64,000 nt of DNA from Ruminococcus sp. (GTDB taxonomy: Bacteria > Bacillota_A > Clostridia > Oscillospirales > Ruminococcaceae), in the NCBI RefSeq assembly GCF_016283395.1, contig NZ_JAEEMU010000047.1, positions 30,953-94,952 of the forward strand, given 5' to 3'. The notes beneath the pieces are model-generated. The model saw nothing but the letters and a program-made list of their open reading frames with translations, did no database searches and was not told where the DNA came from. Positions 23,501-31,200 of this stretch are shown here, one piece after another; position 1 is the stretch's first letter; each line of letters begins with the position of its first letter. Position numbers and translations under genes: made by a program.

Positions 23501-25365
23501 GTTGTAGTTGTTGGTTCAACAGGGATTTCCTTGTTGATGTAGATAGCACCGTCAACGAACTTAACGTTCTTAGTGATATCAAATCCGTCCTTGTCGCTTA
23601 CGAACTGCTTAGCCCATGTTACAGGGTAAACGCCGTCAGGACAATCCTCAGGAACGTGGAATGTAAGTGTGAAGAGGTCATCGCCAGCCTTAGCTGTCTT
23701 GCCGTTTCCACTTGCAGTGTAGAATGTGAACTTCTGCTTGTCGTTTGTTCTGAGATCCTCACCATAAGGCTTACCTACTGCTGACTGGTAAGTTGGAGGA
23801 GTTGTACCAGCGATCTCGAACTGAGCACCTGCTACAGGAAGATCACCCTTGCCCTGAACCTTAACATTCAGAGTAACGTCCTTGCCCTTCTCACCGGTAA
23901 CATTAGGAATTACCCATGATACTGAACCGTCAGTATTAGCATCACCTATAGTGATAGAACCGTCCTTGAAGATTACGTTGTTTGTAAGATCGTAACCGTC
24001 AGCATCACTTACGAACATTTCAGACCATGAAACAGGGTATACGCCATCTGGTGTACCTGCAGGGATATCGTATGTGATAGCAAGGATAGTTGAACCGTTT
24101 GCTGCTGATACAGCCTTACCTGTGCTTGTTCTGAACATGAACTTGCCTGTCTTGTCATTATTTGACATATCAGAAGGATAAGCCTTACCAGCTTCAAAGC
24201 TTGAGTTTGTGAATGTAGAGTCAGTCTTTACCTTGAACTGAGCACCTGCAACTGCGAGTGCGCTGCTCTTAGGATCGTTGACTACAGCCTTGACTGTTAC
24301 AGACTTTCCAGCCTCGCCCTTAACATTGTCGAGTACCCATGATACCTGACCGTTTGAAGGAACATCACTTGTAACCTTGATGAGACCGTCAACAAAGTTT
24401 ACTCTTGAAGTGAGGTCAAATCCGTCTGTATCACTTACAAACTGCTTGGACCATGTAACAGGGTATTCGCCCGGCTTGCAGTCCTCAGGAATTGTGTAAG
24501 TGAGAGTCATGATAGTTGCATTATCGCCTGCAACTATACCAGCACCTGCTGTGTTGCCGAACAAGAATGATGTCTTGCTCTCGTTTGTGCTGATTTCCTT
24601 AACATATGCTCCGCCTGTAGTAAACGACTTATACTTGATCTTTGACTCAGCGTCAACGTCGATCTTGTACTGTGCGCCAGCTACAGCAACGGATGCATTG
24701 TCCTTGTTTTTAACGTATGCTTTGACAGTTACTGTCTCTCCGGGATAACCGGTAACAGTGTCAAGTACCCAGTCGATCTTTCCGTCGCCTGTATCCTTAA
24801 CTACCTTTACAGCACCGTCTGTAAATTTAACTTTGCTTGTGATATCATAACCATCAGTATCACTAACGTTTCCGTTAGCCCACTTGATAGCATATGTGCC
24901 CTCTTCACAATCCTCAGGGATTGTATATGCAAGAGTAAATACTGTTGCACCTTCAGCAGCAACCTTCTCGATTCCATTGCTGTCATCGAAGAGGAACTTT
25001 GTTCCCTTACCATTGTCGCCGATATTTGATGCATAAGCATCTCCGCCTGTTACGGACTTGTATTTAAGAGGTGATGCAGCATCAACGTTGAACTGTGCGC
25101 CTGCAACCGCAAGTGAGGAATTCTTTGCCACAACGGGTATTGTTACCGTCTGACCTGGTGCTGCAGTTACTGTCGGGATCAGCCATTCAACTGAACCGTC
25201 AGAAGCGGTTTTATTAGCAGAAACATCCAATACTTCGCCCATACTAAAGTTAGGCTGCGAAACAGATAAACTGCCCGCAGCACTAACTGGTAACGAAGCA
25301 AATGCACTTGCCATGACTGATACAGTCATGGCAGCGGATGTAACTGCTGAAAGCAGTTTTTTCAT
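20575..25365 (-). CDS. scaB: ScaB, six-cohesin anchoring scaffoldin with X-dockerin
   Basis: The central scaffoldin, 1596 residues. After a signal peptide (1-30) come cohesins at about 59-193, 195-333, 340-472, 480-612, 640-782 and 1005-1148. Each starts with a W-(x)2-V/I strand (WLIPTV, WVLDTV, WVLDNV, WVIPNV, WQIGST, WVVEGG) and ends with a DxDGxD(I/L) then VxFxDGxIxV pattern. Between cohesins 5 and 6 lies a linker of about 20 TTATPGGS octapeptides (about 805-971). A second linker of about 14 TTATPG(V/E/G)S or TTAAPGES units follows cohesin 6 (about 1178-1295). The C-terminus is an X-module (about 1345-1455) and a dockerin (about 1458-1596; GDATLDNMVDSVDASAVLRYYA and RIDSNDASKILAYYA). All six cohesins look like one type and should take the ScaA dockerin; the X-dockerin should bind ScaE. 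Known R. flavefaciens ScaB proteins have seven or nine cohesins, so this is a smaller version. Confidence 0.95.
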   Translation of the reverse strand: MKKLLSAVTSAAMTVSVMASAFASLPVSAAGSLSVSQPNFSMGEVLDVSANKTASDGSVEWLIPTVTAAPGQTVTIPVVAKNSSLAVAGAQFNVDAASPLKYKSVTGGDAYASNIGDNGKGTKFLFDDSNGIEKVAAEGATVFTLAYTIPEDCEEGTYAIKWANGNVSDTDGYDITSKVKFTDGAVKVVKDTGDGKIDWVLDTVTGYPGETVTVKAYVKNKDNASVAVAGAQYKIDVDAESKIKYKSFTTGGAYVKEISTNESKTSFLFGNTAGAGIVAGDNATIMTLTYTIPEDCKPGEYPVTWSKQFVSDTDGFDLTSRVNFVDGLIKVTSDVPSNGQVSWVLDNVKGEAGKSVTVKAVVNDPKSSALAVAGAQFKVKTDSTFTNSSFEAGKAYPSDMSNNDKTGKFMFRTSTGKAVSAANGSTILAITYDIPAGTPDGVYPVSWSEMFVSDADGYDLTNNVIFKDGSITIGDANTDGSVSWVIPNVTGEKGKDVTLNVKVQGKGDLPVAGAQFEIAGTTPPTYQSAVGKPYGEDLRTNDKQKFTFYTASGNGKTAKAGDDLFTLTFHVPEDCPDGVYPVTWAKQFVSDKDGFDITKNVKFVDGAIYINKEIPVEPTTTTVQSTTVTTTTTTVVPTPEGGIAWQIGSTQAEPGQTVTLDITVIDPSGSKLGVGGAQFIIENANGVNYKSVNENSAAYGDSKISSNDDVQKFLFASATGKNIVAANNSKVATLTFTVPADTKPGKYAVNFADGTLKVFDEDGYDLSKLVEGRNGYIEVVDHITTTLAPNPSTQSTTSTSTTAAPGESTTATPGGSTTATPGGSTTATPGGSTTATPGGSTTATPGGSTTATPGGSTTATPGGSTTATPGGSTTATPGGSTTATPGGSTTATPGGSTTATPGGSTTATPGGSTTATPGGSTTATPGGSTTATPGGSTTATPGGSTTATPGGSTTATPGGSTTATPGSTTTIEGTNPPTTSTGFTGPELTDPITTTVTTTAPYEVPKGSIAWVVEGGKAYPGEEVTVRVIVNDQKGVNLGIGGAQFKMDADGKVQLVKAGDKSSYGADIKMTDGTAKFLFTTGTGKAHVAADGSVVIELTYKIDADATPGSKIPVSIKDLFVSDEDGFDISDHVLTIPGNIEVLTPSVTTPDVSTTPVETTTVDVSTPVETTTVADTSVTPGVSTTATPGESTTATPGVSTTAAPGESTTATPGVSTTAAPGESTTATPGVSTTATPGESTTATPGVSTTATPGGSTTATPGVSTTATPGGSTTATPGVSTTATPGGSTTATPGETTTTVDSTTTVVNTSHLGEDVSSTTNPTSGGGIEVSNTTSTTSTTSVTSTGYKSSYATIKTQVGYYFSHDNGVRADGQKGGFNKDQVVKLEIIDVYEGGYEVPRAEINYDLVNFNGATPESEYNARTHVPKQTTIDDFKYDVPVYYGDMQLVDKDGKPLTVTAYIGVKGDATLDNMVDSVDASAVLRYYASISSNGRDVYDVKLQSTVAGLKVESPTDELDELAAFLADVNTNEWSADNWQTKKNGKLISDSNSYSTNMRRIDSNDASKILAYYARRSSSDYNDVSNYDIWNEVLGTARFGA
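21484..21830. repeat. 24-bp minisatellite in scaB, second linker
   Basis: About 14 tandem 24-bp units encoding TTATPG(V/E/G)S or TTAAPGES. The units alternate between two or three variants, so this array has itself grown by duplication of pairs. Confidence 0.9.
22468..22945. repeat. 24-bp minisatellite in scaB, first linker
   Basis: About 20 tandem 24-bp units encoding TTATPGGS, differing only at a few silent positions. It encodes the linker between cohesins 5 and 6 and is expected to vary in copy number. Confidence 0.92.
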
Positions 25366-25420
25366 CAGTGCATTTCCTTTCCGAGCATTATCGCTCTATT
25401 AACTTAGTGGGTTTAAGGGA

Positions 25421-28162
25421 TCAGTCTGTAGGAATTGAACCCTTTTCGAGGATGTACATTGCTATAGCTTCTGAATCAGCAGCTGTAAGCTTAACTGTTG
25501 AAGGATCGATGCCCTTGCCGTCCTTGCTCTGTGGAGCAACTACGTCTGCGTTAACCTTACCCTGAGCTGTTACGTTAGCCTTTGTTGTTGGGTTCTTAAC
25601 GATGTATGAAGGATCGTTAAGGAGTCTGTTAAGAACAACTATATCAGCTACGTTAACTGTACCGTCACAGTTTGTATCGCCCCACATAGTTACGTCGAGC
25701 TTGCCTGTAGAAGGTGTAACAACTGTTGTTGTTGTACCAGGAGTTGTCTCTGTAACAGTTGTTGTCTTAGAAGTTGATGTTGTTGTAACAGTTTCCTTAG
25801 TTGTTGTTGTTGTACCCTCACCAACAGTGATTGTAAGAGGAGTTACGCCTGTTGTGTAGTTGAACTTTGTATTGTCCTTGAAGATCTTGCACTGTGCAAA
25901 GTCAACTGTGTATGTACCATTTGGTGTACCAGCAGGAACAACTACTGTGAGCATGAATGCTGACTTGCCGTTGTCTGCTGTAAGAGGTGTGTCGCCCTTA
26001 AGTGTAGCGTAGTTAGCGCGGAGCTCAGCAAGGTTTGTAGAAACTGTCTTGCCTGAGAATGCGTTTGCGCTGTCAAGGATCTCAGAGATCTTGATGCCGC
26101 TTGAAACCTTGAACTGAACGTCGAGAGCTGAGATCGGATTTGTGCCAGCTTCGATGTTTACGTCAACAGGGATCTCAACATCCTTGCTTACGTCCTTAAC
26201 GTTAACTGTGCTGCTGCCCTTATCGTCAACGAACTTGAAGTTTACGTCGCCAACTGTAGGCTGAGTAACTACTGATGTAGTCTTTGTTGTTGTAGCAGAA
26301 GTTGTTACTTCAGGTGTTGTTACAACAGGTGTTACAACAGGTGTTGGATCACCAATTGTGATTGTGTAAGGTGTTACGCCTGTCTCATAATTGAACTTTG
26401 TATTGTCCTTGAAGATCTTGCACTGAGCAAAATCAACTGTGTATGTACCCTCAGCTAATGTTGCAGGAACATCAACTGTGAGCATGAATGCTGACTTACC
26501 GTTATCAGCTGTAAGAGGTGTGTCACCCTTAAGTGTAGCGTAGTTAGCGCGGAGCTCAGCAAGGTTTGTAGAAACTGTCTTGCCTGAGAATGCGTTTGCG
26601 CTGTCAAGGATCTCAGAAACCTTAAGGCCATCTGAAAGCTTGAACTGAACGTCGAGAGCTGAGATTGGATTTGTGCCAGCTTCGATGTTTACATCGAGTT
26701 CGATTGACTTGGATTCGCCCTTCTTGAGATTGATTGAGCTCTTTCCGTCTGTATCAACAAAAGCAAACTTAACAGGTGCGTTTGGATTAGCAACTGTTGT
26801 TACTGTAGGAGCAGCTGTTGTTGTAGGAGTTGTTACAACAGGTGTTACAACAGGTGTTGGATCACCAACAACGATTGTAAGAGGTGTTACGCCTGTTGTG
26901 TAGTTGAACTTTGTATTGTCCTTGAAGATCTTGCACTGTGCAAAGTCAACTGTGTATGTACCATCAGGTGTACCAGCAGGAACGTCTACTGTGAGCATGA
27001 ATGCTGACTTACCGTTATCAGCTGTAAGAGGTGTATCACCCTTAAGTGTAGCGTAGTTAGCACGGAGCTCAGCAAGGTTTGTAGAAACTGTCTTGCCTGA
27101 GAATGCGTTAGCGCTGTCAAGGATCTCAGAGATCTTGATGCCGCTTGAAACCTTGAACTGAACGTCGAGAGCTGAGATTGGATTTGTACCAGCTTCGATG
27201 TTTACATCTACAGGAATTGATGCAGACTTACCTGACTCAACCTTTACAGTGCTGTTGCCCTTATCGTCAACGAACTTGAAGTTAACGTCGCCGTTTGAAA
27301 CAGGAGCCTGTGTAACTACAGTAGTTGACTGTGTTACAGGAGCCTGTGTAACTACAGGAGCCTGTGTTGTTGTTGTAGTTGGTTCAGTTGTAGTATCATC
27401 TTTAACAACGATTGTGAACTCTTCAGTCTTGAGCTGCTTGTCGCCGTTCTGAGCCCTGAGAGTATATCTTGAACCGTCGCCTTCAACCATTGGGCATGGG
27501 TTGTCGTTTACGCCTGAAGCATCTGTGTTATAGTCACAGTATGTAACCTTGTAAGTACCAGCCTTGATGTTAGATGAAAGCTTTGTCTCAAATACATAGA
27601 ATGGGTAAGCATCTGATGTTTCACCAGCCCATGCATAATCAACGCCCTTGTTCATCCATGAGCAGCCGAGGAAGTAATTGTCTGTCTTAGCTGCTGACTG
27701 TGATGAGTCAAGACCGAATACGTACTCACCAGCAGGCTTGTAACCTGATCTTGCGCTCTTGCAGAAGCCAGCCCATGAGATGTAACGGTCTGTCTTGAAT
27801 TCAACGCCGCCAAGTGTGTATGTCTTAGCTTCATCGAAATAAGAATCAAGGCCTGGATCATAGTACTTGAAAGAGATGTCCTTAGAATCTGTTGTGAGAG
27901 AAACAAGGAGTGAATCTGTTGTATTAACAGTACCTTCTGAATAGTAAACAGCTGTAGGAATTACATAACCATCAGCACCGATATCTTTCTTATCGATTGT
28001 GATTGTATTCTTTCCTGAAGCAGCAGAAGGATTCTGAGGATCATATGTTTTAATAGAAAATCCCTTAGTAGTGTCTGCGGCACTTACAGCTACTGGAGTA
28101 ACCACAGATACCATTGATGCAACCATAGCTGCAGCTGTGATTGCAGAAAGTAACTTTTTCAT
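25421..28162 (-). CDS. scaA: ScaA, three-cohesin primary scaffoldin
   Basis: The enzyme-bearing scaffoldin, 913 residues. A signal peptide (1-29) is followed by a domain of about 220 residues (30-255) that I do not recognise; it contains several aromatic and Cys residues. Thr/Pro linkers then separate three cohesins at about 292-432, 462-605 and 638-779. The cohesins are nearly identical across the core, from NIEAGTNPISALDVQFK through SEILDSANAFSGKTVS to KIFKDNTKFNY. The C-terminal dockerin (about 824-913) has loop GDTNCDGTVNVADIVVLNRLL and a second half NADVVAPQSKDGKGIDP. Family knowledge says the cohesins bind enzyme dockerins and ScaC, and the dockerin binds ScaB. It is cotranscribed with scaC (97-nt gap) and scaB (55-nt gap). 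Confidence 0.95.
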   Translation of the reverse strand: MKKLLSAITAAAMVASMVSVVTPVAVSAADTTKGFSIKTYDPQNPSAASGKNTITIDKKDIGADGYVIPTAVYYSEGTVNTTDSLLVSLTTDSKDISFKYYDPGLDSYFDEAKTYTLGGVEFKTDRYISWAGFCKSARSGYKPAGEYVFGLDSSQSAAKTDNYFLGCSWMNKGVDYAWAGETSDAYPFYVFETKLSSNIKAGTYKVTYCDYNTDASGVNDNPCPMVEGDGSRYTLRAQNGDKQLKTEEFTIVVKDDTTTEPTTTTTQAPVVTQAPVTQSTTVVTQAPVSNGDVNFKFVDDKGNSTVKVESGKSASIPVDVNIEAGTNPISALDVQFKVSSGIKISEILDSANAFSGKTVSTNLAELRANYATLKGDTPLTADNGKSAFMLTVDVPAGTPDGTYTVDFAQCKIFKDNTKFNYTTGVTPLTIVVGDPTPVVTPVVTTPTTTAAPTVTTVANPNAPVKFAFVDTDGKSSINLKKGESKSIELDVNIEAGTNPISALDVQFKLSDGLKVSEILDSANAFSGKTVSTNLAELRANYATLKGDTPLTADNGKSAFMLTVDVPATLAEGTYTVDFAQCKIFKDNTKFNYETGVTPYTITIGDPTPVVTPVVTTPEVTTSATTTKTTSVVTQPTVGDVNFKFVDDKGSSTVNVKDVSKDVEIPVDVNIEAGTNPISALDVQFKVSSGIKISEILDSANAFSGKTVSTNLAELRANYATLKGDTPLTADNGKSAFMLTVVVPAGTPNGTYTVDFAQCKIFKDNTKFNYTTGVTPLTITVGEGTTTTTKETVTTTSTSKTTTVTETTPGTTTTVVTPSTGKLDVTMWGDTNCDGTVNVADIVVLNRLLNDPSYIVKNPTTKANVTAQGKVNADVVAPQSKDGKGIDPSTVKLTAADSEAIAMYILEKGSIPTD

Positions 28163-28259
28163 TTGTAATAATTCCTTTCTCTAGGTTTTTAAGCCTATTA
28201 ATAAAACATAAATTGGGTTTTTATTCCTTTGTAAGGGGGACAAATCAGATAATCTCGGA

Positions 28260-29135
28260 TCAAAGTTCAGAGATGCTCTTGAGGAGCCACTTCTGAATCT
28301 TAGCAGCGTCACCGTTAGTAACGCCCTTAGAGCTTGAATCTACGTCAGCATTAGCTTCGCCTACTGCTGTGATGTGGTGTTCATCACTACCATTTACGCC
28401 ATACTTATTTGGATTAGCAAGGCTCTGCATAATGAGAACGATATCCGACATATCAACTTCACCGTCACAGTTTGCGTCTCCGCGCTTTGTAGCGGTTGGG
28501 CCCTGTGTTACAATGGTTGTTGTAGTTGTTTCAATCTTACCAACTGTAACAGAACCATCTGATGTCTTGACGTCAAGCTTTACGGGCTTGCCGTTTGACT
28601 CATATCCGCAGCCGATAGTAGCATTGGACTTCTTTGAACCGTAGAATGTCTCACGTTCAATTGGGGTGATCTTGAGGTCATATGTACCATTCTTAGCACC
28701 GCTTGCAACAGTACCGTTGATAGTACAATATACACCGTTACCCTTGAGCCAATAAGAAGCATCATCAGTAGCAGTTGACCAGATCAGGCTCACATAACCC
28801 TCTGTCTTATTGATTGAACTTTCAAAGCATGGTGAAAGTGAAGCTGAGAGATCAGCCTTATCTACGCCCTTATTAATAAGAGCTCCTGCTTCTACGGAAT
28901 CAATTGTGAGAGCGCTGCTATCATAAGTAATAGCAAAATCGAGTGCCTGAATGCCGGACGATGGGATATCAGCTAAAGATACGTCCACTGAGAATTTGCT
29001 ACCCACCTCTGCGCTTGTTTTGCCAACGGATATCTGCACTGTTTCGCCGGCAGCTGCAACAGGTGCAAGTGAGCAGACTGAAAGTGAAAGCATCGTAGCA
29101 GCGATAGCTCCGACGACTACCTTTTTTGTCTTCAT
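28260..29135 (-). CDS. scaC: ScaC, single-cohesin adaptor scaffoldin
   Basis: A 291-residue secreted adaptor. A signal peptide (1-29) is followed by one cohesin (about 30-200; VQISVGKTSAEVGSKFSVDV, then DFAITYDSSALTIDSVEAG), a very short Thr linker and a C-terminal dockerin (about 213-291; GDANCDGEVDMSDIVLIMQSL, second half NADVDSSSKGVTNGDAAKI). In R. flavefaciens ScaC plugs into ScaA through its dockerin and offers a cohesin of different specificity, so it widens the range of enzymes taken up. It is the first gene of the sca cluster, with GGAGG before the ATG and a long structured leader. Confidence 0.93.
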   Translation of the reverse strand: MKTKKVVVGAIAATMLSLSVCSLAPVAAAGETVQISVGKTSAEVGSKFSVDVSLADIPSSGIQALDFAITYDSSALTIDSVEAGALINKGVDKADLSASLSPCFESSINKTEGYVSLIWSTATDDASYWLKGNGVYCTINGTVASGAKNGTYDLKITPIERETFYGSKKSNATIGCGYESNGKPVKLDVKTSDGSVTVGKIETTTTTIVTQGPTATKRGDANCDGEVDMSDIVLIMQSLANPNKYGVNGSDEHHITAVGEANADVDSSSKGVTNGDAAKIQKWLLKSISEL

Positions 29136-29170
29136 TATTTTTTCCTCCTTCTTCGAAAATGTTATATAAC

Positions 29171-29457
29171 AAAGGAACGGGGTGCCCCTTTAATTATATC
29201 TTGTCTTGAATGCAGCGGATACATCGTTCCGCCTCTCTGCAAAACCGTTTCACCGATATACGAATGAGACCTGAGTGCAAAGCGGTCGGCTCTGAGCCGC
29301 TGCCAGTCACACGAACTCGCACAGACGAGGAATTTTCTTTTTTCACTGAGACGTATGTACACGCTCGCCGAAGATTTCCTCAGCTGTCAGCCCCTGACTG
29401 AGATCATTGCTCTGCAAGCAGCGGTTTTGTCGTAAGACGCATCACACTGCCGTGATG
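29171..29457 (-). ncRNA. Structured 5' leader RNA of the sca operon (candidate)
   Basis: The 350-nt leader between the promoter and scaC has a string of hairpins readable by eye: CATCAC/GTGATG (29440-29457), CTCAG/CTGAG with an inner 3-bp stem (29379-29402), CTCG/CGAG (29316-29329), CGGC/GCCG inside AGCGG/CCGCT (29281-29301), GCGGA/TCCGC inside GCA/TGC (29212-29240) and AAAGG/CCTTT (29171-29191). It is richer in G and C than the flanking gaps and has no credible open frame. It matches no riboswitch class whose consensus I can recall. It may control scaffoldin expression by attenuation, message stability or protein binding. Confidence 0.5.
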
Positions 29458-29494
29458 AGATTCTAATCCCATAACTATATTTATTCATGATTTC

Positions 29495-29523
29495 ATTATA
29501 TATCAGGTCTAAAAAAAAGTAAA
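29495..29523 (-). promoter_or_regulatory. Promoter of the sca operon
   Basis: On the minus strand TTTACT (29523-29518), 17 nt, TATAAT (29500-29495). Start of transcription near 29487 is predicted, about 350 nt ahead of scaC. The bases 29524-29651 upstream are AT-rich and otherwise featureless. Confidence 0.7.
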
Positions 29524-29651
29524 TAGGTTCATACTGTTTTTGGTGTTTTACCTAAACAGCAAATCTGATTTTTGCACGGTTTGCACAATGATATTTTTCT
29601 CAAAAAACCACCGTTAAAGCTGTTTTTTGAACAAGAAATGAATTTATCAAA

Positions 29652-30908
29652 TTATTTATCGAGTTTGCGGAATTCAGCAGGAATTTGCTCCTCGATTATG
29701 CGGTTTATAACGTCCCAGCCGAACTCTGTATAAGTACCCTGAGGTATCGCATACGGAAGTCCGTGACGCTCTGCAAGCTCTTCCGAATACTTGCTGTAGG
29801 GATAGACTTTCATATTTGAAAATCCGTCCTCGTAGTGGACTATAGTCGGTATACAGCCGACGTTTTCAAGCGAGACTTCATTGGTCTCACCGTCAACAAC
29901 GATATCAAAATCGGGAAGCTCGCCTACAACATTGAAGTTGTCGGTCTGAGCACAGATGAAATTACCCATTGAGTAATAAACAAATCCTCGTGTACCGTCG
30001 TCGCGCTCTATCCATTCCATAGTTTCTGCGGTATGTGTGTGGCAGCCGAGTATCACATCAGCACCCCAGTCTACCATTTTGTTTGCAAGCTCTATTCTGT
30101 CCTCAGTAACGACGGTGGTATCATCTTCGCCCCAGTGAGCAGAAACAATGACAACATCTGCCTTTTGTTTTGCTTCCTTTATCTGGCGTTCGATAACGTC
30201 CTCCTCTTCGTTCTTGACAACTCTGAGCGGAACATCATTAAGCAGATCATCAAAGCCGTTGATATGGTGCGCATACGCAAGAAAAGCGATCTTTACGCCG
30301 TTTACCTCGCGGACTCTGATATTATTTGCGTCCTCCTCATTTAAATAAGCACCGAGAACTGTAAGGTTGTTTTCCTTAGCCTTCTTATTCCAGAAGTTTA
30401 TAGACTCTTCAAGTCCGTCAGTGCCCATATCGAGCAGGTGGTTGTTTGCCATAGTAATAACGTCGAAGCCCAGATCTATCACAGCATCTGCGACCTCAGG
30501 CGGCGAGTTGAACAAAAGCACTCCGCCCTCTGCGCCTCGCACCTCATTGCTTTCCGATATAACAGTTTCCTGATTAAGTATAGCCAGATCAGCACCCTCG
30601 ATAAGATATTTTACTTCGGAATACATGGGCTTGAAATCGTATCCGTTGCCGCCTGCGAGATTTTGCGCATTCACATTAACAGAATGATGTATGAGATTAT
30701 CGCCTGCCGCTATGACATGAACGACCTTATCAGGTACTTCGGTAGTAGGCTCTTCTGTTGTCTCTGCAGGTACATCAGTAGTTGTTACCGCCGCAGAAGT
30801 TGTTGCCTCGGGATTTGACTTTCCGACAACACCGCAGCTTACTCCGCCGACTATGATAGCCGCAAGGAAAGCAGCTGCACCAACAGCACGTCCTTTTCTT
30901 AATTTCAT
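29652..30908 (-). CDS. CapA-family lipoprotein (metallophosphoesterase-like)
   Basis: A 418-residue lipoprotein of the CapA/PGA_cap family. The lipobox is VSCG at about residue 25, followed by a Thr/Glu-rich spacer. The catalytic domain (about 60-410) has the CapA signatures AAGDNLIHHSV, LAILNQETVIS, FDVITMANNHLLDMGTDGL, VIVSAHWGED and ILGCHTHTAETMEW. The Asp, Asn and His residues make up the calcineurin-like metal site. Family members take part in poly-gamma-glutamate capsule synthesis or related cell-surface work, but many are uncharacterised. No capBC genes are nearby, so a capsule role is doubtful here. It has its own promoter and lies just upstream of the sca operon on the same strand. 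Confidence 0.88.
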   Translation of the reverse strand: MKLRKGRAVGAAAFLAAIIVGGVSCGVVGKSNPEATTSAAVTTTDVPAETTEEPTTEVPDKVVHVIAAGDNLIHHSVNVNAQNLAGGNGYDFKPMYSEVKYLIEGADLAILNQETVISESNEVRGAEGGVLLFNSPPEVADAVIDLGFDVITMANNHLLDMGTDGLEESINFWNKKAKENNLTVLGAYLNEEDANNIRVREVNGVKIAFLAYAHHINGFDDLLNDVPLRVVKNEEEDVIERQIKEAKQKADVVIVSAHWGEDDTTVVTEDRIELANKMVDWGADVILGCHTHTAETMEWIERDDGTRGFVYYSMGNFICAQTDNFNVVGELPDFDIVVDGETNEVSLENVGCIPTIVHYEDGFSNMKVYPYSKYSEELAERHGLPYAIPQGTYTEFGWDVINRIIEEQIPAEFRKLDK

Positions 30909-30965
30909 AAGGTTCTCCTTTATAAAACAGCAAATGTCATAAAGACAAATACTGTTTTCTCACTT

Positions 30966-30994
30966 ATTATATCACATTATTTTTCATTTGGCAA
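30966..30994 (-). promoter_or_regulatory. Promoter of the CapA-like gene
   Basis: On the minus strand TTGCCA (30994-30989), 17 nt, TATAAT (30971-30966). The bases 30995-31200 further upstream hold no gene and no clear terminator for dusB. Confidence 0.6.
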
Positions 30995-31200
30995 TTACAA
31001 ATTGTATCAAACTTAAATGAATTTACCAGGGGTTTTATTGACAAAAAGATTAAATTGCAGCTTGGAACAACGTATTTTCGGCAAATCCTAAGGCACTACT
31101 TTATTTTTGACCGATATTTGTTCATTCATACAAAGTTTTTTGTAAAAATTTGTAAGATTCGTCAATAAAATCGTTTTTTGTCCACTACGTATACAAAAAA

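Noticed and set aside
29136..29487. Known riboswitch (cobalamin, c-di-GMP, T-box) in the sca leader
   Set aside because: None of their conserved core words, such as the T-box AGGGTGGNACCGCG or the cobalamin GCCACTG, is present.
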